Assembly (NCBI GenBank): GCA_964486555.1
Contig: CAZANP010000006.1
Location: 1 to 54,038 of the forward strand
Length of the DNA: 54,038 nt
Source of the DNA: 4484-232 sp964486555
GTDB lineage: Bacteria > Thermotogota > Thermotogae > Thermotogales > Thermotogaceae
Reading direction: 5' to 3'
In this document: positions 39,491-47,594 of the stretch, piece after piece
How the letters are laid out: every line of letters starts with the position of its first letter
Numbering within the stretch: position 1 is the first letter of the stretch
Notes under the pieces: model-generated
Database searches by the model: none
The model's input: the letters and a program-made list of their open reading frames with translations, nothing else
What the model was told of the DNA's origin: nothing
Position numbers and translations under genes: made by a program

Positions 39491-39505
39491 GGGGGGCTTC
39501 CCCCC
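39491..39505 (+). terminator. G/C hairpin between binding protein and permease genes
   Basis: GGGGGG, CTT, CCCCCC (39491-39505) then TTGTTG. The weak T tract suggests partial termination or protection of the binding-protein mRNA, which would give more receptor than permease. Confidence 0.6.
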
Positions 39506-39522
39506 CTTGTTGAGGTGTCTCT

Positions 39523-40440
39523 ATGGGGCGTTTTGTCTTAAGAAGAGTACTACTTCTAATACCCATACTTATAGGTGTATCAGTTCTGATATTTTTGATA
39601 ATGCATCTTCTGCCAGGAGATCCTGCAAGACTCATAGCAGGAGAGGATGCCAGTGAAGAAGAGATAGAGATGATAAGAGTTAAGTATGGCCTTGATAAAC
39701 CGCTGGTGATTCAGTACTTAATATTCATGGAAAATCTTTTCAAAGGGGAAGTGAAGTCTTTAAGGTCAGATGCCCCCGTTTTTGAAGAACTTTTCCCTAG
39801 ATATCTGAACACCATTCAATTGGCATTCAGCAGTGTATTCATAGCTAGTATTCTGGGAATTCTTTTTGGTGTCATAGCCGCTATTCACAGAAATTCCATA
39901 GTAGACAACTTGGTCATGGCAGTTTCCCTTTTCGGGGTCTCGATGCCGATATTCTGGTTGGGAATACTGCTCATACTTTTCTTTTCGGTGTATCTTGGGT
40001 GGTTCCCCTCAGGAGGAAAAGAAGGCTTCAGCTCGCTCGTTCTCCCATCTTTAACCATAGGACTTGCGATAGCGGCTTTCATAGCCAGAATGACAAGGGC
40101 TCTGATGCTGGACGTTCTGAGTCAGGATTATATAAGAACGGCTGTTGCTTATGGATTTCCAAGGAAGACGGTGATTTACAGGTATGCCCTGAAAAACGTC
40201 ATGATACCCATAGTGACCATAATAGGTCTACAATTCGGTTATTTGATGGGAGGAGCTGTTCTGACTGAAAGTGTCTTTGGTTGGCCTGGCATAGGAAGGT
40301 ACGTAGTCGAAGCGATATTTGCAAGGGATTACACCGTGGTCCAAGTTGGAATCATGGTCATATCTGCAACTTTCGTTGTCATCAACCTCCTCGTCGATTT
40401 AGTCTACGCTTTCCTGGATCCCAGAATAAGACGAGGGTGA
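39523..40440 (+). CDS. Oligopeptide-type ABC permease (DppB-like)
   Basis: Permease of 305 residues with about six spans. Canonical features: LLIPILIGVSVLIFLIMHLL near 11, LPGDPARLIAGEDASEEEIE near 30, KYGLDKPLVIQYLIFMENLF, the EAA-type loop DYIRTAVAYGFPRKTVIYRY near 205 and TESVFGWPGIGRYVVEAIFA near 248, ending FLDPRIRRG. It follows the hairpin and precedes the DppC-like gene by four bases. Confidence 0.93.
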   Translation: MGRFVLRRVLLLIPILIGVSVLIFLIMHLLPGDPARLIAGEDASEEEIEMIRVKYGLDKPLVIQYLIFMENLFKGEVKSLRSDAPVFEELFPRYLNTIQLAFSSVFIASILGILFGVIAAIHRNSIVDNLVMAVSLFGVSMPIFWLGILLILFFSVYLGWFPSGGKEGFSSLVLPSLTIGLAIAAFIARMTRALMLDVLSQDYIRTAVAYGFPRKTVIYRYALKNVMIPIVTIIGLQFGYLMGGAVLTESVFGWPGIGRYVVEAIFARDYTVVQVGIMVISATFVVINLLVDLVYAFLDPRIRRG

Positions 40441-40444
40441 GAGG

Positions 40445-41299
40445 ATGAAAAAGAGTAGGAAAACATTCTGGGTAGTGTGGAGAAGGTTCAAAAGGAATAA
40501 ATTCGCAGTTATAGGATTTTGGATCATAGTGATCTTCACTTTTTTGGCCGTAGCAGCCCCTTGGATATCGCCTTACGATCCCAATGAACAGGATCTTCTG
40601 GCGAGTCTTCAAGGACCCTCCTTGAAACATCCCTTTGGAGTGGATTTCTTTGGAAGGGATATATTGAGCAGGGTTATCTGGGGTGCGAGAGTTTCTTTAA
40701 CGATATCTGTGGAAGCCGTTGCGATAGCAGTGATTCTTGGTGTAACCTTGGGAGCGATCTCTGGCTTTTATGGGGGAGTAGTCGATGAAGTGATAATGAG
40801 GATAATGGACGTTTTCCTTGCGATACCAGATATCCTGCTTGCCATAGCCATAGTTGCTGCTCTGGGTCCTGGTACTTTTAACCTTGTTCTTGCAATATCC
40901 ATATATTCCATGCCTCAATTTGCGAGAGTCGCTAGAAGTGCTGTCCTTGTTGAAAGAAAGAAGGAATACGTTGAATCTGCAAGGGCAGTTGGGGAGAGCA
41001 GCCTTTCCATGCTCTTTCGATACGTACTTCCAAACAGTATTTCACCGATACTCGTTCAAGCAACTCTCAGGATGGCCAGAGCCATCTTGAGCGTGGCTGG
41101 ATTGGGTTTCCTGGGACTTGGAATACAACCGCCAACTCCCGAATGGGGAACGGACTTGAGTCAAGCTAGAACCTACCTTCAAATAGCACCTCATACTGGT
41201 ATATTCCCAGGACTTGCTGTTTTTCTCATAGTGATGGGGTTCAACTTCCTGGGAGATGGTTTGAACGATGCTTTGAATCCTCGTTTGAAAGATAGGTGA
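40445..41299 (+). CDS. Oligopeptide-type ABC permease (DppC-like)
   Basis: Permease of 284 residues with the DppC N-terminal VWRRFKRNKFAVIGFWIIVI, SLKHPFGVDFFGRDILSRVI near 58, LGAISGFYGGVVDEVIMRIM near 99 and a well-conserved EAA loop KEYVESARAVGESSLSMLFR near 176 followed by LPNSISPILVQ. The end GDGLNDALNPRLKDR is typical. Start ATG with GAGAGG just upstream; the downstream ATPase start overlaps the stop. Confidence 0.93.
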   Translation: MKKSRKTFWVVWRRFKRNKFAVIGFWIIVIFTFLAVAAPWISPYDPNEQDLLASLQGPSLKHPFGVDFFGRDILSRVIWGARVSLTISVEAVAIAVILGVTLGAISGFYGGVVDEVIMRIMDVFLAIPDILLAIAIVAALGPGTFNLVLAISIYSMPQFARVARSAVLVERKKEYVESARAVGESSLSMLFRYVLPNSISPILVQATLRMARAILSVAGLGFLGLGIQPPTPEWGTDLSQARTYLQIAPHTGIFPGLAVFLIVMGFNFLGDGLNDALNPRLKDR

Positions 41300-42279
41300 T
41301 GGGAGTGGAAACGATACTTGACGTCAAAAATCTGGTTGTCGAGTTCGATACCGAGGAAGGTATCGTCAAAGCTCTGAATGGGGTTTCTTTTAGTTTGAAA
41401 AAAGGCGAAATACTTGGAATAGTTGGGGAAACCGGTTGCGGGAAATCCGTCACCGTATACACGGTTTTAAAGCTTCTTCCCATGCCTCCTGCAAGGATAG
41501 TGTCGGGGGAAGTTATTTACAAGGGTAGAGATCTTTTGAAATTGAGCGAAGAAGAACTGAGAAAAATACGGGGAAAAGAGATAGCCATGATATTCCAAGA
41601 ACCCATGACTTCTTTGAATCCCGTCTTCACTGTGGGGAAGCAACTCATGGACGTCATACTCCTTCACAGAAAAGTCAGCAAAGAGGAAGCAAGAGAAATC
41701 GCTTTGAAAGCCTTAGAAGATGTCAGAATGCAAGATCCAGAGCTCATAATGAAAAAATATCCTCATGAACTCTCAGGTGGTATGAGACAGAGGGTTATGA
41801 TAGCCATGGCTCTTTCCTGTAATCCGGAGATACTCATAGCGGATGAGCCAACAACAGCACTGGATGTCACTATACAAGCTCAGATCCTTGGGATAATAAA
41901 AGAGATGCAGAGTAAACATGGTATGTCGGTTATATTCATAACACATGATCTCGGTGTCGTGGCTCAGCTCTGTAATAGGGTGGTCGTAATGTATGCGGGA
42001 ACTGTGGTGGAGATGGCATCAATCGATACCATATTCAAAAACCCGGTTCATCCATACACCAGAGGATTGTTGGAGTCGATACCTAAGATGGATAAAAAGC
42101 AGGAAAAGCTCAGATCTATACCAGGTATGGTCCCAAATCTCGTATCTCCACCTCCTGGTTGTAGATATCATCCAAGGTGTGAAAGATTTCTGAAGGGCCT
42201 CTGTGATAAAGAGGCTCCGAAACTTCTCGAGGTGGAGAAAGATCACTTTGTAGCTTGTCACAATCCCTACAAGAGGTGA
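41299..42279 (+). CDS. Oligopeptide-type ABC transporter ATPase (DppD-like)
   Basis: Energy-coupling subunit of about 326 residues. Walker A GIVGETGCGKSVTVYTVLKL near 37, Q loop IAMIFQEPMTSLNPVFTVG near 95, signature YPHELSGGMRQRVMIAMALS near 155, Walker B LIADEPTTALDVTIQAQI near 182, switch VIFITHDLGVVAQLC near 213, C-terminal PPPGCRYHPRCERFLKGLCD near 285. Start is ambiguous: GTG 41296, ATG 41299, or GTG 41305 with AGGTGAT four to five bases upstream. It overlaps the preceding stop. Confidence 0.93.
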   Translation: MGVETILDVKNLVVEFDTEEGIVKALNGVSFSLKKGEILGIVGETGCGKSVTVYTVLKLLPMPPARIVSGEVIYKGRDLLKLSEEELRKIRGKEIAMIFQEPMTSLNPVFTVGKQLMDVILLHRKVSKEEAREIALKALEDVRMQDPELIMKKYPHELSGGMRQRVMIAMALSCNPEILIADEPTTALDVTIQAQILGIIKEMQSKHGMSVIFITHDLGVVAQLCNRVVVMYAGTVVEMASIDTIFKNPVHPYTRGLLESIPKMDKKQEKLRSIPGMVPNLVSPPPGCRYHPRCERFLKGLCDKEAPKLLEVEKDHFVACHNPYKR

Positions 42280-42285
42280 AATCAG

Positions 42286-43245
42286 GTGGCTTTGATCTGT
42301 GTTGAGAATCTAACAAAGGAGTTCAACGTCAATCTGGGAATGGGGAAAAAAGCTAAGATAAGGGCGGTGGATAATGTCAGTCTGGAAATAATGAAAGGAG
42401 AGACCCTAGGACTCATAGGCGAATCTGGCTGTGGGAAAACCACTTTTGGTAGAATGCTGGTGAAACTCATAGCTCCAACATCCGGAAGGATCATTTACGA
42501 TGGTGTTGACATAACCAATATGAGGGAAAAGGAATTCAGACCTTACAGGAAAAGAATACAGATAGTCTTCCAAGATCCTTTCTCATCTCTCAATCCAAGG
42601 ATGACAGTTTTCGATATTTTAAGAAGGCCTCTGGAGATTCATAAAGTTATCGGTAAGAACAACATAAGAGAGTATATAGCGAAAATTCTTGAAGAAGTTG
42701 GCTTGAGAGAGGAACACATGTTGAGGTTTCCCCATGAGTTCAGTGGGGGGCAGAGGCAGAGAATATCGATAGCAAGAGCTCTCGTTCTGCAACCCGAATT
42801 CATAGTTCTCGATGAACCCACATCCGCTTTAGATGTATCTGTGCAGTCTCAGATATTGAACCTTTTGAAAGATCTTAAAAAATCCAGGAATTTAACTTAT
42901 CTGTTCATATCCCATGATCTTTCAGTCATAAAGTACATGAGTGACAGGATCGCCGTTATGTACATGGGAGAGATCGTTGAACTTGCAGGAGTAGATGAGC
43001 TTTTCGAAAATCCCCTCCACCCATACACTAAAATGCTTATGGATTCGATACCTATTCCGGATCCATCAATTAGAAAATCCTTTTCCATGATAAAAGGAGA
43101 GCTTCCAAGCCTTTTGAATCCACCCAAAGGGTGCAGATTTTCGACAAGATGCGATTTCAAAGTGAAAGAGTGTGAAACGAAACATCCCAATTTGATTGAG
43201 GTGAAGAAGGGGCATTTCGTAAGGTGCTTGAGGATAAGCGAATAA
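42286..43245 (+). CDS. Oligopeptide-type ABC transporter ATPase (DppF-like)
   Basis: Partner ATPase of 319 residues. Walker A LIGESGCGKTTFGRMLVKLI near 44, Q loop IQIVFQDPFSSLNPRMTVFD near 89, signature HEFSGGQRQRISIARALVLQ near 149, Walker B FIVLDEPTSALDVSVQSQIL near 172, switch YLFISHDLSVIKYMSDRIAV near 206, C-terminal PKGCRFSTRCDFKVKECETK near 283. GTG 42286 starts six bases after the previous stop. Last gene of the operon; a short G/C hairpin follows its stop. Confidence 0.93.
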   Translation: MALICVENLTKEFNVNLGMGKKAKIRAVDNVSLEIMKGETLGLIGESGCGKTTFGRMLVKLIAPTSGRIIYDGVDITNMREKEFRPYRKRIQIVFQDPFSSLNPRMTVFDILRRPLEIHKVIGKNNIREYIAKILEEVGLREEHMLRFPHEFSGGQRQRISIARALVLQPEFIVLDEPTSALDVSVQSQILNLLKDLKKSRNLTYLFISHDLSVIKYMSDRIAVMYMGEIVELAGVDELFENPLHPYTKMLMDSIPIPDPSIRKSFSMIKGELPSLLNPPKGCRFSTRCDFKVKECETKHPNLIEVKKGHFVRCLRISE

Positions 43246-43260
43246 GGGGGAGATCCCCCT
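43245..43260. terminator. Short hairpin between the convergent dppF-like and serA-like genes
   Basis: AGGGGG (43245-43250), AGAT, CCCCCT (43255-43260). It sits exactly between the two convergent stops and could serve both strands, but neither side has a T tract, so intrinsic termination is doubtful. Confidence 0.45.
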
Positions 43261-43262
43261 CA

Positions 43263-44180
43263 TCACACTCCAAGTTCTTCAAAAATCTTTTTCACGATCT
43301 CAATACCCACCCTTTCTTGTCCTTCCACGGTTGAGGCTCCCACATGAGGAGTTGCAACGACGTTTGGAAGAGAAAGCAGTTTCTTCCTTAAATCATCGAA
43401 AGGAGGTTCCACTTCAAAAACATCAAAACCGGCTGCTTTGATCTTTCCATTGACTAACCCATTGTAAAGTGCTTCTTCATCGACTATCCCTCCTCTAGAT
43501 ACATTGATCACCACAACACCATCTTTCATTTTCGAAATGGACTCTTCGTTTATTATGTGTTTTGTCCTCTCTGTTAACGGAACATGTAGAGTTACTATAT
43601 CCGATTCTCTTAGAAGGGTATCCAGATCCACTATCTCCACTTGTAGATCCGTCCTATTTACATAAGGATCGTAAGCTAAAACTTTCATGCCAAAGCAAAG
43701 AGCCCTTTTTGCAACTTCTTTCCCTATATTTCCAAATCCAATTATTCCTAAGGTCTTTCCAAAAATCTCGTTTCCTTTCAGTTCTTTCTTAGTCCATTTG
43801 CCTTCCTTGAGATCCATTGTTCCCCTTGCTATATGTCTAACACAACTTAATATAAGACCAAACGTTAACTCCGCAACAGATATGGCACTGGCACCTGGCG
43901 TGTTCAGCACCTTTATCCCTTTTTCCTGAGCTTTTTTCACATCTATGTTATCAAGACCAACACCTGCTCTTGCTATTATCTTCAATTTCCTACCAGCTTC
44001 TATAACATCCGCCGTTACTTTGGTTGCGCTTCTCACAACGAGAACATCGACCTCCGGTATGACCTCTATCAACTTCTCCTTTGGAAGATGTTCGGAAGAG
44101 ACATTCAGTATACTTTTTTTCGATTTCAGGAGTTCCATCGCTCTTTCAGATAGGGGATCGTTGACATGAATCCTTATCAT
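43263..44180 (-). CDS. serA: D-3-phosphoglycerate dehydrogenase-like (SerA, short form)
   Basis: NAD-dependent D-2-hydroxyacid dehydrogenase of 305 residues, the size of SerA enzymes without the ACT regulatory domain. Motifs: DVLVVRSATKVTADVIEAG near 49, IARAGVGLDNIDVKKAQEKG near 71, cofactor loop GKTLGIIGFGNIGKEVAKRA near 139, VVINVSRGGIVDEEALY near 221 with the substrate Arg, and TPHVGASTVEGQERVG near 274 with the catalytic His. The product would be 3-phosphohydroxypyruvate, the first step to serine. It overlaps the aminotransferase gene by four bases (ATGA), forming a two-gene unit. Lack of an ACT domain argues against feedback control by serine. Confidence 0.87.
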   Translation of the reverse strand: MIRIHVNDPLSERAMELLKSKKSILNVSSEHLPKEKLIEVIPEVDVLVVRSATKVTADVIEAGRKLKIIARAGVGLDNIDVKKAQEKGIKVLNTPGASAISVAELTFGLILSCVRHIARGTMDLKEGKWTKKELKGNEIFGKTLGIIGFGNIGKEVAKRALCFGMKVLAYDPYVNRTDLQVEIVDLDTLLRESDIVTLHVPLTERTKHIINEESISKMKDGVVVINVSRGGIVDEEALYNGLVNGKIKAAGFDVFEVEPPFDDLRKKLLSLPNVVATPHVGASTVEGQERVGIEIVKKIFEELGV

Positions 44181-45328
44181 CCCCCCACCTCCTCATACAG
44201 AACCTTCATGGCTGTTTTCACAGCCGTTCCCATTTCGAACTCGTATCCAAGTTCCTTCAAAGTGAACTCCAAAGCAGAAATTGCTGTTATCGTATCAAAG
44301 GGAGACATGTATCCTAAATGAGCTATCCTGAAGATCTTACCTTTTAAATGAGCCTGACCTCCTGCTATCGTTACACCGTACTTGTCTCTCATGATTTTCG
44401 TGATCTTGTTTCCATCTATCCCCTCAGGTACTTTAACTGCGGTCACAACGTTACCCGGTCTTTTTGAGAACAGTTCGAGCCCTATGGACTTAACGGCTTC
44501 TCTCGTGGCTCTTCCAAGAATTCTGTGTCTCTCCCATACGTTTTCTATTCCCTCTTCCTCGATCATCTTTATCGCTTCATTCAGCATGTATATCATATTC
44601 ACTCCGGGTGTGTAGGGATTGTCGGGATACTTTTTCCTATACGCTCTGAGATCGAAGTAGTATCTTGGAGAATCGGATTTTTCCACCAGTTTCCATGCTT
44701 TCTCGCTCAACGTTATGAGAGCAAGCCCTGGGGGGAGCATTATACCTTTCTGAGATCCCGTAACGACGACATCAACACCCCACTCATCCATTTTTAATGG
44801 TTCCGCTAAAAGAGAACTCACGGCATCTGTTACTAAAACAGCGTCTGTTTTCTTCGTGACCTCAGCTATGGCTTTCAAATCTATAACCGTTCCTGTGGAG
44901 GTTTCACTGTGTGTCGTGAAAACAGCTTTGACATCAGGATTTTCCTTCAAAGCTTTTTCTATCTGTTCAGGCTTTACGTAATCTCCCCATTCCAGAGCTA
45001 TTTCAACTATATCGATCTTGTAACTTTCACATATCTCCTTCCACCTTTCACCAAATTTTCCGGAAACCACCACTATGGCTTTGTCTCCAGGGCTCAAAAG
45101 GTTAGATACAGCTGCTTCCATAGCCCCGGTCCCCGAGGATACAAAAGCATAGACCGTGTTTTTCGTCTGAAAGAGATATTTTGCTTTCTCAAGAGTTTCT
45201 TCAAGGATCGATACGAATTGTGGTGTTCTATGGTGTATGGTTTCTTTCGCTCCTTTCAAAAGCACATCGTGGGGAACTGGTGTTGGTCCCGGAGCTGCTA
45301 TATAATGTTTCTTCAAAAATTTTGGCAT
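44177..45328 (-). CDS. Class V PLP aminotransferase (SGAT/AGAT-like)
   Basis: PLP-dependent transaminase of 383 residues in the alanine/serine-glyoxylate aminotransferase group. It shows YIAAPGPTPVPHDVLLKGA near 9, FVSSGTGAMEAAVSNLLSPG near 62, the PLP-binding Asp in LVTDAVSSLLAEP near 169 and the Schiff-base Lys in VVTGSQKGIMLPPGLALI near 191. Its pairing with the SerA-like gene implies it aminates (phospho)hydroxypyruvate to make (phospho)serine, standing in for canonical SerC, or serves glycine/serine exchange with glyoxylate. AGGAGGTG lies upstream of ATG 45328. First gene of the minus-strand pair, divergent from the division cluster. Confidence 0.88.
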   Translation of the reverse strand: MPKFLKKHYIAAPGPTPVPHDVLLKGAKETIHHRTPQFVSILEETLEKAKYLFQTKNTVYAFVSSGTGAMEAAVSNLLSPGDKAIVVVSGKFGERWKEICESYKIDIVEIALEWGDYVKPEQIEKALKENPDVKAVFTTHSETSTGTVIDLKAIAEVTKKTDAVLVTDAVSSLLAEPLKMDEWGVDVVVTGSQKGIMLPPGLALITLSEKAWKLVEKSDSPRYYFDLRAYRKKYPDNPYTPGVNMIYMLNEAIKMIEEEGIENVWERHRILGRATREAVKSIGLELFSKRPGNVVTAVKVPEGIDGNKITKIMRDKYGVTIAGGQAHLKGKIFRIAHLGYMSPFDTITAISALEFTLKELGYEFEMGTAVKTAMKVLYEEVGG

Positions 45329-45366
45329 AGGTGGGACACCTCCTACAAACTTTTGGATTCGTGATG

Positions 45367-45372
45367 ATTATA
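45367..45372 (-). promoter_or_regulatory. Putative -10 box for the aminotransferase-serA pair
   Basis: TATAAT on minus, 39 bp before the start codon; a weak -35 (GAAACA) lies about 17 bp further up. Confidence 0.4.
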
Positions 45373-45420
45373 ACAAATCCGTGATGTTTTGTTTCCGAAG
45401 ATAACGAGATTGTGGTAAAG

Positions 45421-45449
45421 TTAATTCGAGGTGAAAATGATGATATAAT
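45421..45449 (+). promoter_or_regulatory. Putative promoter of the division/murI cluster
   Basis: TTAATT (45421-45426), 17-bp spacer, TATAAT (45444-45449), 22 bp before the first start codon. The -35 match is weak. Confidence 0.4.
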
Positions 45450-45470
45450 CCTGAGGAAGGGTGAGCTACC

Positions 45471-45746
45471 ATGAAAGAAATAGAAGAGCTGGAAAAGCTT
45501 GTGGACAAGCTCATAGAAGGATACAAAAAGATGAAAAGTGAAAACGAAAGATTGTGGGAAGAGTTGAATAGTGCTGTTGAAAAGGTGGAGCGCCTTGAGA
45601 AGGAGAAGAAAGAGTTAGAATTGATATTGGAGAGTCATAGAAAGTCTTTGAACACCCTGGTCACGAAGCTTCAAAAGTTCCTCTCAATGACGACAGGTCA
45701 GGAGTTGGTGTGGGATGAGGAAGAAGGTGAGCATCAAACTGGGTAA
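45471..45746 (+). CDS. Small coiled-coil protein (ZapB-like by context)
   Basis: A 91-residue protein that is almost entirely heptad-repeat helix from residue 3 to about 65 (ELEKLVDKLIEGYKKMKSEN, ELNSAVEKVERLEKEKKELE), then a short acidic tail. There is no enzymatic motif. Its size, coiled coil and position directly before a ZapA-like gene suggest a ZapB-like division-ring partner, which is inference only; coiled coils of this kind are not diagnostic. GGAAGGGTGAG precedes ATG 45471. Its 3' end overlaps the next gene by 32 bp. Confidence 0.75.
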   Translation: MKEIEELEKLVDKLIEGYKKMKSENERLWEELNSAVEKVERLEKEKKELELILESHRKSLNTLVTKLQKFLSMTTGQELVWDEEEGEHQTG

Positions 45747-45993
45747 CAGAGAGTACGTTCTAACAACCGATGAAGATGAAGAGACGTACCTTAAAGTGGT
45801 AGACAGGATTAAAAACGAATTCAGAAAATACGAGAAGTATGTAGATGAAGTGGGGATAGAGCAGATATTGTTCGTTATGCTGGCAAACCTGGCTCTGGAG
45901 AATGTCAGGCTTTCTGAGAGAATAAAGAAATTGTCTTCCAAAATCGTGAGAAGTCTTGAGGTGGAAAAAAAGGATGAGAGTGGGACTCTTTGA
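45715..45993 (+). CDS. zapA: ZapA-like cell division protein
   Basis: A 92-residue protein with the ZapA layout: a beta-hairpin VSIKLGNREYVLTTDEDEET near residue 5, then KVVDRIKNEFRKYEKYVDEV and a second helix EQILFVMLANLALENVRLSE continuing as coiled coil. ZapA cross-links FtsZ filaments at midcell. ATG 45715 has AGTTGG/GGG-like sequence only, so initiation may depend on coupling to the upstream frame. It overlaps the murI start region by about 20 bp, linking division and peptidoglycan precursor genes. Confidence 0.8.
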   Translation: MRKKVSIKLGNREYVLTTDEDEETYLKVVDRIKNEFRKYEKYVDEVGIEQILFVMLANLALENVRLSERIKKLSSKIVRSLEVEKKDESGTL

Positions 45994-46789
45994 TTCGGGT
46001 GTAGGGGGTCTTACCGTTTTAAGGGAGCTCTTAAGGAGAGCTCCATATAATTGTTATATATATCTTGCTGACACCGATAGAGCACCGTATGGAACGAAAC
46101 CATTGGAGACTTTGAAAAGATACACGCTGGAGATAGTATCTTTTCTTCTGAATAAGAACGTGGATATCATAGTTTCTGCTTGTAACACCATCGACAGTGT
46201 TATCAACTCGTTTGTCGATAGGCTTCCAGTACCTTATTACAGCATTATTGATGCGGCTGTGGATGGCGTGAAGGGTGAAAAGATAGCTATTCTTGCTACA
46301 GAAGCTACGGTTAAAAGTGGCGTGTACAAAGAAAAATTGAGAGATGCATCTATGGTCCTGCAAAAGCCGGCCCAACTCTTGGTGGCGATGATCGAAGAAG
46401 GGGAATTTCGTAACGGAATTGCTGAGAACCTGGTTAAACATTACCTGAAAGATGTAAAAAAATTCAAACCCGACGTTCTGATACTGGGATGTACCCACTT
46501 TCCGTATTTTAAAGATATAGTAGAGAGGTATTTAAAAAGGGTGAAAGTAGTAGATCCTGCGGAAAAATTGGCCAGTATTGTGGAGAAGGATCTGAAGTAT
46601 TCTGAAGGGAAGTGTTGTGTGGAATTTTACGTCACAGGTGATGTTCATAAATTTGAAGAAAAATTAGTGAAGATGATAGATATGAATGTTTCATATACCA
46701 TAAAAGGGGTATCTTTCGAGGAATTCGAAGGGATGGTGAAGGAATTTGAAGGAAATTTTGGTGGTATCGGGACTTTCAGGGGCAGGTAA
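45974..46789 (+). CDS. murI: Glutamate racemase MurI
   Basis: Makes D-glutamate for peptidoglycan. The general features are intact: MRVGLFDSGVGGLTVLREL at the start with the catalytic Asp, ADTDRAPYGTKPLETLKRY near 34, the first catalytic Cys in IIVSACNTIDSVINSF near 65 (ACNTID where most enzymes have ACNTAS), and the second in LILGCTHFPYFKDIVERYL near 170. About 271 residues from ATG 45974, the start matching the family; GAGGTGG lies ten bases upstream and a TTG at 45956 is a less likely alternative. The 3' end overlaps rapZ by 44 bp. Confidence 0.92.
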   Translation: MRVGLFDSGVGGLTVLRELLRRAPYNCYIYLADTDRAPYGTKPLETLKRYTLEIVSFLLNKNVDIIVSACNTIDSVINSFVDRLPVPYYSIIDAAVDGVKGEKIAILATEATVKSGVYKEKLRDASMVLQKPAQLLVAMIEEGEFRNGIAENLVKHYLKDVKKFKPDVLILGCTHFPYFKDIVERYLKRVKVVDPAEKLASIVEKDLKYSEGKCCVEFYVTGDVHKFEEKLVKMIDMNVSYTIKGVSFEEFEGMVKEFEGNFGGIGTFRGR

Positions 46790-47594
46790 GACCACCGCCA
46801 TCGGCCTTTTGGAAGACCTGGGTTATTTCTGCATGGACAACATCCCCACCGCTCTCATTGAAGAAATGACGAGACTTCTTATGAGTTCAACGATAGAGAA
46901 ATTCGCGATAGTTGTCGATATAAGGAGTGAGATATTTGGAGATCCCGTGGAGAAGATAAAGAGATTGAAAGATAAATTGAAAGCACGGGTTATATTTCTT
47001 GAAGCTTCGAAAGAAGAGATCTTAAGAAGATATGCGCTGACCAGGAGAAAGCATCCTTTACAAAATGGAATGAGTCTTGAGAAGGCTATAGAGGTTGAAA
47101 GGGAAAAATTGATGAGTTTGAAAGAAATAGCAGATCATGTAATAGATACCTCCAGATTGAATGCTCATCAATTAAGGGAAAAACTCCTTTCAATTTTAAA
47201 AGCAGAATGGGAAGAAGGGATAATAAGAATCATGAGTTTTGGTTACAAGTTCGGCATCCCAATGGATGCCGATTTTGTTTTTGATGCGAGGTTCTTCCCG
47301 AACCCGCACTACCATCCGAATCTTTCACACAAAACAGGGCTCGATGAAGAAGTGAAGGAGTTTTTTAAAGAATACCCCCAGGTTGAAGAATACGTGAAAT
47401 CCATAGTTAAAATAGTTCTAACGGCTTTTCATGAGTATTCGAAGGAGGGAAGGAAAAGCCTAACAGTGGCAATCGGCTGTACCGGTGGTCAACATAGATC
47501 CGTGTACATAGCTCGAAGAATAGCTGAGGAAATCAGCAAGACCGGTATATCGATTCTGGAAGAACACAGGGATCTTGGGAAGGGGATAGAATGA
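46746..47594 (+). CDS. rapZ: RNase adapter/nucleotide-binding protein RapZ (YvcJ)
   Basis: P-loop protein of 282 residues. N-terminal Walker A VVSGLSGAGKTTAIGLLEDL near 6-25, then GYFCMDNIPTALIEEM, the mid-region RRYALTRRKHPLQNGMSLEK near 94 and the C-terminal domain with MSFGYKFGIPMDADFVFDAR near 163 and the signature IGCTGGQHRSVYIARRIAEE near 243. In E. coli RapZ directs GlmZ sRNA decay and amino-sugar supply; in Gram-positives YvcJ shows nucleotide hydrolysis. Start TTG 46746 or 46758; neither has a strong site. Overlap with yvcK is four bases (ATGA). Confidence 0.93.
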   Translation: MKEILVVSGLSGAGKTTAIGLLEDLGYFCMDNIPTALIEEMTRLLMSSTIEKFAIVVDIRSEIFGDPVEKIKRLKDKLKARVIFLEASKEEILRRYALTRRKHPLQNGMSLEKAIEVEREKLMSLKEIADHVIDTSRLNAHQLREKLLSILKAEWEEGIIRIMSFGYKFGIPMDADFVFDARFFPNPHYHPNLSHKTGLDEEVKEFFKEYPQVEEYVKSIVKIVLTAFHEYSKEGRKSLTVAIGCTGGQHRSVYIARRIAEEISKTGISILEEHRDLGKGIE

